Shown: positions 55,331 to 63,507 of the stretch, piece after piece
Numbering within the stretch: position 1 is the stretch's first letter
How the letters are laid out: every line of letters starts with the position of its first letter
Source of the DNA: Liquorilactobacillus aquaticus DSM 21051
GTDB taxonomy: Bacteria > Bacillota > Bacilli > Lactobacillales > Lactobacillaceae
DNA: 64,000 nucleotides
Direction: 5' to 3'
NCBI RefSeq assembly: GCF_001436755.1
Contig: NZ_AYZD01000001.1
Span: 124,001 to 188,000, forward strand
The notes under the pieces: model-generated
Told to the model about the DNA's origin: nothing
Databases searched by the model: none
Seen by the model: only the letters and a program-made list of their open reading frames with translations
Program-made: the position numbers and the translations under genes

Positions 55331-55766
55331 AAATCAATCTAATTATACAATGAAAGCGGTATAAAACACTCATCATTTGCCTAACTTGTTTTTGCTTTAC
55401 AACAGCTTTCCATCTCATCATAGCTGTACAGCCCAATCAACCTATTCATCGAGGATCTTAGAACTTAAATCATCATTACTAACATCCTCTTGTAGAACCT
55501 ACTTCATACTCTCCTTTCCTAGAACCTACAACTAAATTTTCAAAGCAGCTTTCTTAATACATTTTGATGCTTTTTAAAGATCAGCAATGAAATTAAGAGA
55601 TTAAGTTTAAATATAGTGTAACATAGTAAACAAAAACTACACTATTTAACAAAAAGTATGCTATTATAAAAAACGTTAAGAAAATTATAAGATTTTATTA
55701 AAATGTGACAACGGTCCAAAAATCGATGACCTTAAAAGCTGTTTTACTATAATAGGGGGATTTAAA
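55331..55766. other. AT-rich intergenic region with short repeats
   Basis: No gene is visible. TAGAACCTAC occurs twice (55493-55502 and 55520-55529, 27 bases apart), and TAGTGTA/TACACTA forms an inverted repeat at 55614-55644. These could be regulator sites for the secreted protein at 55767. A TATAAT at 55749 is too close to its start codon to be the only promoter. Confidence 0.4.
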
Positions 55767-56651
55767 ATGCATCATTCAGCAAAGATTATACATAATTTGT
55801 CTAAGGCTAGTATATTCATACTTTCATTTTTTTCATTCTCGCTTGCAATTATACCTTCCATGGACACAGGGTCTACCGAGAAGATAAACGCAGCACAGGT
55901 CAGTCAGAAAAAGCTTATTCATTTCACTTCGAAAAAGAATTCTCTTTCATCCAGATACGAAACAAATGAACACGGTGTGTTTTTTATCAAGGGAAAAGCC
56001 GTTAAAAATGTTAAACTTTCTGTCAAAGGTAAACATTTTAAAACAGCAAAAAAGAGTATTAAAAAAGGTAAACATTTTAAAATACGAGTTCAACTTGATG
56101 ATTCCAAGAAAAAGCTAAATCTCAAAGTAATTGCAACTGCTGGAAATAAACACAGCAACCAAAGGATCAACATCTATAATCAATCAGATTCGTATTTATC
56201 AGCAATTGCCAGTTCAAAAGCAGCTGTATCATCAAGCGTTGCGGCAGAAGAATCTGCCAGCAGCGTTGCTAAAGAATCGTCTAAAGCTGCGGCATCAAGT
56301 TCCGCAGCTGAGGAATCATCCAGAGAAGCGCAATCTTCGAGTGCTGCTAAGGCCCAAAGTGAAGCTGCTGAACAATCGTCTAAAAATGCCGCAGCATCAA
56401 GTTCCGCCGCAGCATCATCTGAAGCCGCTGCCAGTTCATCTGCTGCAGCACAGGCCAACACCAATAATAGTAACAGTACTGGAGGAGACGATTTATACAC
56501 AGGCACTCAAGGCCAAATAATTGGGAACTCCAAATCACACATTTATCATGTTCCGGGACAAGCAGGATACCATATGAATTCTGGTAATGCTGTTTACTTT
56601 GATAATGAACAAGAAGCGCAAGCACAAGGATACAGAAAAGCCTTGCGTTAA
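55767..56651 (+). CDS. Secreted Ser/Ala-rich protein with C-terminal sunset-like domain
   Basis: 294 residues in three parts. A signal peptide (hydrophobic 16-34, cleavage likely near INAAQ) opens it. A basic beta-rich region (about 45-135, VKNVKLSVKGKHFKTAKKS) follows. Then comes a low-complexity stretch of Ser/Ala/Glu (about 145-235), probably an extended stalk. The end, TGTQGQIIGNSKSHIYHVPGQ then NAVYFDNEQEAQAQGYRKALR, matches the small GNxxSxIYHxPG...YF...AxAxGYRxA module often called a sunset or nuclease-associated domain, but its usual PGC cysteine is PGQ. No LPxTG anchor. It may be surface-associated. RBS TAGGGGGATTTAAA. Confidence 0.75.
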   Translation: MHHSAKIIHNLSKASIFILSFFSFSLAIIPSMDTGSTEKINAAQVSQKKLIHFTSKKNSLSSRYETNEHGVFFIKGKAVKNVKLSVKGKHFKTAKKSIKKGKHFKIRVQLDDSKKKLNLKVIATAGNKHSNQRINIYNQSDSYLSAIASSKAAVSSSVAAEESASSVAKESSKAAASSSAAEESSREAQSSSAAKAQSEAAEQSSKNAAASSSAAASSEAAASSSAAAQANTNNSNSTGGDDLYTGTQGQIIGNSKSHIYHVPGQAGYHMNSGNAVYFDNEQEAQAQGYRKALR

Positions 56652-56912
56652 ATTTTATCAAACATCCAGATCAATTATTGAACTCTTAAAACTCTTTCTT
56701 AAAAAAACATAAATGTACTAAAAGATCCCTAAAGATCGGTCGTTAAATACCAAGTTTTGGAGGATTAATCATCAGTTAACTACAAAGAATTAAAAAGTTA
56801 ATAAATATTAGAATTTGGTTTCTTATCGATCCAAGCTACGTATGTATAGCATCAAAATTTTTGTACTAATGTTTATTTTAGTATACAATTTACGCTGATA
56901 GGGGGAGATAAA

Positions 56913-57302
56913 TTGATAACTGCTTACAAAGAATTCTGGAGAAATATATTAACATGGAATGCTACTGCCACACGTTCGCAATATTGGTGGCCAATAATTA
57001 TTAATTATATCTTAGGCAGTATAATAGCCGGTATACTCGAAAATCTTATGGGACATCCAGTCGAGGAAATATACAGTGTCGGTGATCTTAGCACTAATTT
57101 AGTTGCCAAATTTATTATATTTTTAGTTTGGTTAGCGACACTAACACTGAAAGCACGTCGTTTGCATGATACAGATCGAAGTGCAGGCTGGATTTTCATA
57201 ACCTTGGTTCCAATAATCGGTCAAATTTGGCTTCTCGTGCTTTTTTTGTTACCTAGTGCTAACAATTCACGTTGGACGACAAATCAAAGTGAAATTCAAT
57301 AA
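56913..57302 (+). CDS. DUF805 family membrane protein
   Basis: 129 residues with four membrane helices and the family motif KARRLHDTDRSAGWIFITLVPIIGQIWLL (seen as RRLHDTDRSAGW near 88). N-terminal YKEFWRNILTWNATATRSQYWW is the usual cytoplasmic start followed by R-x-x-YW. Function unknown. Start is TTG 56913 after GGGGGAGATAAA. Ends 4 bases before a long terminator. Confidence 0.88.
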   Translation: MITAYKEFWRNILTWNATATRSQYWWPIIINYILGSIIAGILENLMGHPVEEIYSVGDLSTNLVAKFIIFLVWLATLTLKARRLHDTDRSAGWIFITLVPIIGQIWLLVLFLLPSANNSRWTTNQSEIQ

Positions 57303-57305
57303 ATA

Positions 57306-57387
57306 AAAAAGGCTGGGTTTGAGACATACCCCTGAAGTTTTTACTTTAACTTTGGGGGTATGTCTCAGTTGAACTCAGCTTTTTTAA
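57306..57387. terminator. Long composite terminator hairpin
   Basis: Outer arms AAAAAGGCTGGGTT / AACTCAGCTTTTTT enclose inner arms GAGACATACCCC / GGGGGTATGTCTC, giving about 26 paired bases with small bulges. T-tracts on both strands. Confidence 0.85.
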
Positions 57388-57616
57388 CCATCTATTATAT
57401 GAATTGACACATTTCATAAACCGTTTTTCTCGAACTAAGCGACTTCACGCTTCAGTCTTAGTCGCTTTTTCATTTATTTTTCTCTTCACTGCCACTAATC
57501 GAGCTCATTTATTTTGTCTTACTTTTGCTTTAAAAGATTTCTATTTCTCTAATATTAAATTCTCTTACTAAAGTGCTACAATATTCCTAAAGAAATTATA
57601 GAAAGGTTGATAAAAA

Positions 57617-57907
57617 ATGTCATTATTTAACAACAACAAAAAAGCTGAAGGCCTCTTGGAAGATAGAGGTCTGGCCGATTTAGATAAAGATGCTTTTTGG
57701 CAGGTCAGAGCTATCTTGAGTGAACTTGAAGAGGAACAGCTCCTTAAAAATAGTAAAAAAGTGATTTCTAGTGACTATGTTGCGGAAAAAGCTATTGCAA
57801 GTTACTTGCGAGCTATCGTTGAACAGAATTGGGTACTAATAGCTCAAAATGATCAGATCATTAAAAGCCTTGGTTCAAAAAACAATACTTCTGTTTCTAA
57901 AAAATAG
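57617..57907 (+). CDS. Small conserved protein, paralogue of the protein at 8191
   Basis: 96 residues, function unknown. Homologous over its whole length to the 97-residue protein at 8191-8484: MSLFNNNKK against MGLFNNDKI, EDRGLADL against TDRGLAEV, VRAILSELEEEQLLKN against VEAILGELDKKNLLRN, and ASYLRAIVEQNWVLIAQND against the same block. The C-terminal tails differ. RBS GAAAGGTTGATAAAAA precedes the ATG, and a -10 like TACAAT lies about 40 bases upstream. Both copies are single-gene units. Confidence 0.85.
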   Translation: MSLFNNNKKAEGLLEDRGLADLDKDAFWQVRAILSELEEEQLLKNSKKVISSDYVAEKAIASYLRAIVEQNWVLIAQNDQIIKSLGSKNNTSVSKK

Positions 57908-58023
57908 CTTACCATTTTCTACCACTCCTCCACTTTGTATTTCATTTTTAATTCTAACTGCAAAAAAACTTCTTACCTGTTTCAGATGCTTAGACTTAAA
58001 AGTTTTACCACACACACTACTCC

Positions 58024-58373
58024 TCTAAAGATGAAGAACTAGTTAAGATACGCCAGAAAACGAAGAAACGTGTTTACAAATATAATCAAACGACGCCTCA
58101 AGCAGCTGCAACGCGAGACCAGCTGCTTAATAAGATGGTCGACTTGCCCGAATTGAGTTCCCTACACACATGGACTGCGGTGTCATTGTTTGTCCTGGCA
58201 TCACAATTGATAATACTGCAGTGATTGGTGCCGGAACAATTGTAACAAAAAGCATTCCTGCTAATACAATTGCTGCAGGGGTCCTGGCTCATTCTATTCG
58301 AACAACAACAGCTAACGACGAAAAATTCTGGCAAACTGAAAGAACCAATTATTTAAAAGGAAAATTTAAGTAA
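58024..58373 (+). pseudogene. Remnant of maltose/galactoside O-acetyltransferase
   Basis: Two fragments of one gene in different frames. From about 58024 one frame reads EELVKIRQKTKKRVYKYNQTTPQAAATRDQLLNKM (seen as the typical N-terminal helix pair with YNQT), and from 58157 another frame reads CGVIVCPGITI, AVIGAGTIVTKSIPANTIAAG, the last coils of the left-handed beta-helix. The central ~90 residues with the catalytic histidine are missing, and the first frame has stops just upstream and no start. An internal deletion with a frameshift has destroyed the gene. The fragment order and spacing argue against two real small genes. The rest of 57908-58587 shows only the palindrome at 58450. Confidence 0.8.
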
Positions 58374-58449
58374 TTTTTTCTAAGCAGTTTAATCTTGACC
58401 AAGTGCGGAGGAATAACTGTCAAGACAAGTCTTTTATGGAATTAACAAG

Positions 58450-58485
58450 GGAGCTGAATCAAAAGTTAACTTTTGATTCAGCTCC
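58450..58485. terminator. Perfect 36-base palindrome, bidirectional terminator
   Basis: GGAGCTGAATCAAAAGTT followed directly by its exact reverse complement. Same ATCAAAAGTTAACTTTTGAT core as at 14258. It stands between the acetyltransferase remnant and the convergent MFS gene. Confidence 0.75.
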
Positions 58486-58587
58486 TTTAAAATTCAGCAT
58501 TTAACTACTTATTGGGCTTTGAACACTATTCATTAATTATATAAATTACCTTTAATTCACTTATCACTATCAGCCTAATTTATCGGC

Positions 58588-60033
58588 TCAATCAGTGCTG
58601 CTCTCCTTTTTCTGACTTAAAGTGAAAATTCCAATTATAATTGCTATCAACACTGCTACAGTAACAACTAAAAATGTGCCATGCACTCCAGATATGATTG
58701 CCGCTGGAGTAATAGAGCTAGTGGACCCATGTACCTCTCCAGAATGAGCTTTCTGTGCTGCCATAGTAAAATAAGCATAGATAGCACCCATCAAAGATGC
58801 TCCAGTTGTCTGTCCTAAGGTACGAGCAAGGTTTAAGAGACCAGAAATTACCCCGCGTTGTTCAGGTTGAGCTGATGTTATGACAGCCGCATTATTAGGA
58901 GTCTGGAAAAATGCAAAACTTCCATTTGAAATAGCTATTCGTAGTGCAAAGTCAAATGGACTAGAGTTTTTGGTCAAGGTCGTCATCAGACAACAACCAA
59001 TACCAAAACCAATCATACCCGCAATCATAACTGCTTGATTTCCAAAGCGGCTCGCTGCTTTTCCAGCTATCGGGCCTAATATTGTTGTTGCCAAAGGTCC
59101 AACAGCTATCAGAAGTCCAACCTCAACAGTTGACAGCCTTTGAGCATCTGTAAGAAAAAATGGGAGAACAATGCTAATCGTCATTATCATCGCATATACA
59201 ATCATACTGATTGCTAAACTACCACTGATAACCTTGTTTTGAAATATCGTAAGATCTATTAATGGTGAAGAAACTTTCTTTTCAACGAGCAGTAATACAA
59301 TTGTACTTATAGCTGCAAAAGTCAACAATGAGACTACTGTCACACTTGCTCCTTGCGCTTCACTAAAGGTAATACCCAGATTATAGCAAATAAGCGCAAC
59401 AGCCAGTACCATTACTCCTAACCAATCAAATCCCTGTTTCGCATGTGTAACTTTCATTTTAGGAAATTGAAATGCAATAACAAAAGCTCCAATTCCAATT
59501 GGAATATTAACAAGAAAAATAATATGCCATCCGAACATACTGATCAAGACGCCCCCTAACGAGGGCCCCAAAGCAATTCCCAATGTCAGCATCGAGGTTA
59601 AAAAACCCATGGCCTGTGAAATTTTCTCTTTAGAAAATAAATCTCCTACCAACGCAAAAGACATTGCCATTAGAATCGCACCACCCACTCCCTGAAGAAT
59701 ACGGGCCGTTATAAGCATATAGACAGATGAGGAAAAACCACAAACCAATGAAGCAAATGTAAAAATTGCAATCCCGGTTAAATACAAGTTTCTTTTTCCA
59801 AACATATCTCCTATCCGACCTACACCTACAATTAGAACAGTTATTGAAAGCAAGTAACTAAGTATAATCCATTGTGCGCTCGAAAAATTTGTATTCAATG
59901 ATTTTGTTATTATTGGCAGTCCAATAGACACAATATTTGTATCTATTGAAGTCATAAGTGTAGCCAACGAAAGCCCCAACAAAATCAGTCCCGAGTTTAT
60001 TTTTCGAGGAGTACCAATTTCAACCTTTTCCAT
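58588..60033 (-). CDS. MFS drug transporter, DHA2 (EmrB/QacA) family
   Basis: Fourteen-helix proton-driven exporter. About 481 residues from ATG 60033 (MEKVEIGTPRKINSGLIL); TTG 60042 is an alternative but too near AAAGG. DHA2 motifs: LATLMTSIDTNIVSIGLPII near 30 (helix 1, D-x-T), GDMFGKRNLYLTGIAIF near 75 (motif A) and GIALGPSLGGVLISMFGWHIIFLVNIPIG near 150 (motif C, seen as LGPSLGGVL and FLVNIPIG). Divergent from an AraC regulator; a perfect 17-bp repeat lies in their shared promoter region, which suggests that the regulator controls the pump. Confidence 0.9.
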   Translation of the reverse strand: MEKVEIGTPRKINSGLILLGLSLATLMTSIDTNIVSIGLPIITKSLNTNFSSAQWIILSYLLSITVLIVGVGRIGDMFGKRNLYLTGIAIFTFASLVCGFSSSVYMLITARILQGVGGAILMAMSFALVGDLFSKEKISQAMGFLTSMLTLGIALGPSLGGVLISMFGWHIIFLVNIPIGIGAFVIAFQFPKMKVTHAKQGFDWLGVMVLAVALICYNLGITFSEAQGASVTVVSLLTFAAISTIVLLLVEKKVSSPLIDLTIFQNKVISGSLAISMIVYAMIMTISIVLPFFLTDAQRLSTVEVGLLIAVGPLATTILGPIAGKAASRFGNQAVMIAGMIGFGIGCCLMTTLTKNSSPFDFALRIAISNGSFAFFQTPNNAAVITSAQPEQRGVISGLLNLARTLGQTTGASLMGAIYAYFTMAAQKAHSGEVHGSTSSITPAAIISGVHGTFLVVTVAVLIAIIIGIFTLSQKKESSTD

Positions 60034-60064
60034 ATAAGACAATCACCTTTCCCGTTTGAAATAT

Positions 60065-60167
60065 TAGCATTATTTTGATATGCTATTTAAAACTTCACTA
60101 TAATTATATTTTTAAAAAAGTGTATTTTCATGCACTATATTGATAGTTTATAGCATTATTTTGATAT
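60065..60167. promoter_or_regulatory. Two perfect 17-bp direct repeats, likely AraC-type operator
   Basis: TAGCATTATTTTGATAT occurs at 60065-60081 and again at 60151-60167, between the divergent MFS and AraC genes. Each copy is close to one start codon; the second lies just before the GAGGTG ribosome site of the regulator gene. The first copy continues into GCTA, giving a TAGCA/TGCTA symmetry. Confidence 0.7.
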
Positions 60168-60180
60168 ATGAGGTGAAAAA

Positions 60181-61107
60181 ATGAAAAAAAAAGAACTTCA
60201 TTATGATGATATGTCCGAAAATAACCTTTTTGTTAAGATCAAAAAAGCCGAATATACTACTCGTGGCCTGATTCTTGATAAACATTGGCACGAGCAGATT
60301 CAGCTCTTCTATTTCACTCAAGGAAATGCCATTGTCCGCTGTAATTCCAAAAAGTTTGAAGTAAGCAGCAATGATCTTGTTATTATAAATAGCAAAGAAT
60401 TACATTATATCGAAAATAACTGTGATGATTTGGAGCTTTATGTAATCAAAATTGACCTGACCTTTCTTTATAGCAACAAACTCGATGCAATACAGACTCA
60501 GTTCCTTACATCTTTATCCCAAAATCTAATTTTATTTAAAAATATGATAAAAAACGATGCCGCAGTCTTGAAGTGTGTTGACCTAATTGTTGCCGAGTAT
60601 TTAAATAAAAAGATAGGTTTCGAAATGGCTATTAAAGGACAAGTTTACATTCTTATTGCTTTGCTTCTAAGAAAGCATATTGAAAAGAATTGCGCCAAAA
60701 ATGAATTTCAGAATCGTCGTGAAGTACTTCAGCGTTTTAGAGAGGTAATTGATTATATAGATCGTAATTTCACGGAACAAATAGATCTTCGTAAGCTTTC
60801 TGGTATCGCTCAAATCAGTACAGGATATTTTTGCAGATTGTTTAAGGAGATTGCTGGTATATCAGCAGTTGACTATATCAGTGCACTTAGAATTAATAAA
60901 GCTGTTGAACTTATAAAAGACAGCAATCAGAATATGACTGAAATAGCAATGAATTGCGGTTTTAACGACTCTAACTATTTCAGCAGAGTCTTTAAAAAAT
61001 ATCAGAAAGTATCTCCCACGGAATTACGGAGACAGTCGCAAAAAAAAAACAAGAAATTATATGACATGATTACCATTGATAAGACACTTTGCACATTCAA
61101 AATTTGA
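60181..61107 (+). CDS. AraC-family transcriptional regulator
   Basis: 308 residues: N-terminal cupin-like sensor domain (DKHWHEQIQLFYFTQGNAIVRCN near 38-60, seen as HWHEQIQLFYF; DLVIINSKELHYIEN) and a C-terminal double helix-turn-helix (about 188-290): EQIDLRKLSGIAQISTGYF, RLFKEIAG, then NMTEIAMNCGFNDSNYFSRVFKK with the consensus GFxDxxYFxxxFKK and SPTELRR. RBS ATGAGGTGAAAAA. Probably regulates the divergent DHA2 exporter and itself; the ligand is unknown. Confidence 0.9.
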   Translation: MKKKELHYDDMSENNLFVKIKKAEYTTRGLILDKHWHEQIQLFYFTQGNAIVRCNSKKFEVSSNDLVIINSKELHYIENNCDDLELYVIKIDLTFLYSNKLDAIQTQFLTSLSQNLILFKNMIKNDAAVLKCVDLIVAEYLNKKIGFEMAIKGQVYILIALLLRKHIEKNCAKNEFQNRREVLQRFREVIDYIDRNFTEQIDLRKLSGIAQISTGYFCRLFKEIAGISAVDYISALRINKAVELIKDSNQNMTEIAMNCGFNDSNYFSRVFKKYQKVSPTELRRQSQKKNKKLYDMITIDKTLCTFKI

Positions 61108-61137
61108 ATCGTTATTTTTATAGGTATTTCAGCTTAG

Positions 61138-61785
61138 TCAGGCTAAATCAGCTATAAAATTAACTAATACCGAAATTATAACTGTGTTGAATAAAAAAGA
61201 AATCAAAGCATGCCCTAATGCTGCCTTGCGGAAACTTGTAGTAGAGAAATTCGTATCAGAGACTTGATAAGTCATCCCTATTGTGTATGACAAATAAGCA
61301 AAGTCCCAAAAACTTGGCAGACTATCATTGTTGAAATCAACTCCACCTTCGATTTTATCATAACTTTTTTTGTAATACAGTTCAGCGTAATGAAATGTAT
61401 ATACTGCATGAACTAGGCTCCAAGAAATAGGGACACTTATCAAACCAACACCAAGTTCTACAGGATCTCCTTTACCAATAGTCACCAAAAATACAACAAC
61501 AACCAGACTAACGCAACTTGCCAAAATAATGAATATATCCAAAAATGAGTAACGTATACTCTCAGTTAAAACAATTTTTTTAGTGTGCTCTCCCGTTAAT
61601 GGCTGGAAATTAAACCACATTAATGTCATCACTGTTATAGCCCCAGCATTCCAGCTCATCAATAATGAAATTTCCCAATTAAAATAGATCTTCAACACAA
61701 AACCACTGATTGAGCCTAAGATAACAGCTATTAAAAAATGCACCCACTTTTGCCTTAAAAAAATTTTTCTTTGTTCTTTTTTCAT
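61138..61785 (-). CDS. DUF1345 family membrane protein
   Basis: 215 residues with five predicted membrane helices (near 15-35, 40-58, 80-103, 112-132 and 190-212). The family patterns are LLMSWNAGAITVMTLMW near 37, HYAELYYKK near 131 and PSFWDFAYLSYTIGMTYQVSDTNF near 155 (seen as FWDFAYLSYTIGMTYQVSD). Function unknown. RBS GGAGGAGTCATTTT. Convergent with the AraC gene, 30 bases away. Confidence 0.88.
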   Translation of the reverse strand: MKKEQRKIFLRQKWVHFLIAVILGSISGFVLKIYFNWEISLLMSWNAGAITVMTLMWFNFQPLTGEHTKKIVLTESIRYSFLDIFIILASCVSLVVVVFLVTIGKGDPVELGVGLISVPISWSLVHAVYTFHYAELYYKKSYDKIEGGVDFNNDSLPSFWDFAYLSYTIGMTYQVSDTNFSTTSFRKAALGHALISFLFNTVIISVLVNFIADLA

Positions 61786-61881
61786 AAAATGACTCCTCCA
61801 TTTTCAATTACAGATCATTACTATCATTGTAGGGTGTTCCCCGCAGAAATTCGATCAATTAGCTTTGAAATTTGTTGCTGA

Positions 61882-62028
61882 TCAATTATTTTGTTAGATT
61901 GGAGATACTTTTTTGCTGAAAATTTAGAAAACAAGCCTTGGTTCAAACAGCAATCTAATTATCATCATCCAGCTCTATTGGAGACCGATATTATGAATAT
62001 GGGAAATACATTTGATCGAACCTCTTAA
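61882..62028 (+). pseudogene. Possible C-terminal remnant of an unidentified gene
   Basis: An open stretch of 48 codons without a start, bounded by TGA upstream and TAA at 62026, reads like a protein terminus: LLDWRYFFAENLENKPW, then FKQQSNYHHPALLETDIMNM and GNTFDRTS. Its amino-acid composition is protein-like (W, H, P, D used normally). I do not recognise the family. The rest of the 61786-62281 gap holds the efp promoter region and nothing else that I can name. Confidence 0.35.
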
Positions 62029-62281
62029 GAACTAACTAGACGTTTAACCGTTAGCTTCCCTTCTTTAACTACCAATCTAATAAATATAATTATTTAAATA
62101 TTGCGAATCATATTTTGTGTACGCTTAATATGGTAGAATTAGGAAGTTATCAAATATAAATGATTGGTGGATTTACAAATGTTGATTTTAGGCTTTGCAC
62201 TATCTCTAGCTCCTCCTAATTCTTTTCATTTCACGTTGTCGTAACTGTCACAGTTAGTAAAAAAGGAAGAGTGTGTTATAA

Positions 62282-62839
62282 ATGGTAGAAGCGATTAATT
62301 TAAAATCAGGCATGATCTTTGAAAAAGGCGACAAATTGATTAAGGTACTTGAAACTAATCATCACAAACCTGGTAAGGGTAATACAGTAATGCAAATGAA
62401 GTTACAGGATATTCGTTCTAATTCTATTGTCCAAACAACTATGAGACCAACTGAAAAAGTTGACTTAGCTGTTGTTGACAAGAAGCAGGCACAATATCTG
62501 TACGAGCAAGGTGAAACCTTTTATTTCATGGATTTAGATACGTATGATCAATACGAATTATCAGCTGAACAAATTGCGGACGAAGTAAAGTATCTAATTC
62601 CAGAATTAAAGGTTCAATTAGATTTCTGCAATGAAGAACTAATTGGTGTAGAGTTACCAACGACAGTTACTCTGCGTGTAACAGAAACTTCACCTAATAT
62701 CAAGGGTGCTGCTGCAGCTAATGGCGGCAAACCGGCGACTTTAGAAACTGGATTAGTAGTTACTGTTCCAGATTTTATTCAAGAAGACGATACATTGGTT
62801 ATTAACACTACAAATGGAACTTACAAGCAAAGAGCGTAG
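62282..62839 (+). CDS. efp: Translation elongation factor P
   Basis: Relieves ribosome stalling at polyproline. 185 residues in three beta-barrel domains. The tip of domain I, NHHKPGKGNTVMQMKL, carries lysine 32, the residue modified in other bacteria (5-aminopentanol in Bacillus, rhamnose on Arg elsewhere). Domain II YFMDLDTYDQYEL near 80 and domain III TSPNIKGAAAANGGKPATLETG near 143 (split here by motif) are typical. RBS AAGGAAGAG is 11 bases before the ATG. Single gene. Confidence 0.96.
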   Translation: MVEAINLKSGMIFEKGDKLIKVLETNHHKPGKGNTVMQMKLQDIRSNSIVQTTMRPTEKVDLAVVDKKQAQYLYEQGETFYFMDLDTYDQYELSAEQIADEVKYLIPELKVQLDFCNEELIGVELPTTVTLRVTETSPNIKGAAAANGGKPATLETGLVVTVPDFIQEDDTLVINTTNGTYKQRA

Positions 62840-62952
62840 GGCTGAGCTAAACTCATTATTGTGGTTTACTCTCATACTATAATCACAAGAGATTTTGTTT
62901 AATAACTGCATATCAAGATGAAGCTTAATTGAAAGAACAATAAAAAATATGC

Positions 62953-63013
62953 AAGTTCCCTTGCGATCAATTTTGGCTGTGTATGAGCCATTATGCTGCA
63001 TCGCAGGGAACTT
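62953..63013. terminator. Terminator after efp with long loop
   Basis: AAGTTCCCTTGCGAT pairs with ATCGCAGGGAACTT with one bulged T, followed by TTATTTT. The 32-base loop contains a GGCT/AGCC hairpin. Confidence 0.75.
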
Positions 63014-63117
63014 TTATTTTGTCTCAAAACCACCATCTTATGCTTAAAACTTAATAAGAAATACATAAACTATCAAATTCAAAAAATATTTTACATTCTA
63101 AATTGGAGGAACTATTG

Positions 63118-63429
63118 ATGAATAATCAAGAACTGCAAGAATACATTGCTAATAACAGCCGTGCTGTTGAAATGTTTTGGGATAAAGCACTAGTATACCA
63201 GCAGGTAAAAAACAAGAAGAGACAGCCAGCTAGAAGATGGAACGAAACAATGTTAGAACGAGCAGCCGACAAAATGCTTAACACCTTCATCACAGGTATA
63301 CATGATAAAATAAAAATGTATGTTAAAGAAGATCAACTTGAACCTCAAAAAAGCTGGGCTAAGTTTATAGAGGACAATGAAGTTTTAGATGAATTAGAAG
63401 AAGCTGTAGTAGAAATGGAATTCGCATAA
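63118..63429 (+). CDS. Hypothetical protein
   Basis: 103 residues from ATG 63118 (MNNQELQEYIANNSRAVEMFW), 8 bases after GGAGGA; an in-frame TTG at 63103 lies before the ribosome site. Predicted largely helical and charged: FWDKALVYQQVKNKKRQPARRW, MLERAADKMLNTFITGI, acidic C-terminus LDELEEAVVEMEFA. No membrane span. Unrecognised. Stands alone between efp and the channel gene. Confidence 0.7.
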   Translation: MNNQELQEYIANNSRAVEMFWDKALVYQQVKNKKRQPARRWNETMLERAADKMLNTFITGIHDKIKMYVKEDQLEPQKSWAKFIEDNEVLDELEEAVVEMEFA

Positions 63430-63507
63430 AAATTCACTTTTAAAAAAAGCACTGTTGTGCCTGCATGGGTAAAATACTTTTCTAAAAAAGTCAAAAGCTG
63501 GTATTGA

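Noticed and set aside
56180-56506. 108-codon antisense frame, rich in Asp/Ala/Ser
   Set aside because: Shadow of the Ser/Ala-rich low-complexity region of the secreted protein on the other strand.
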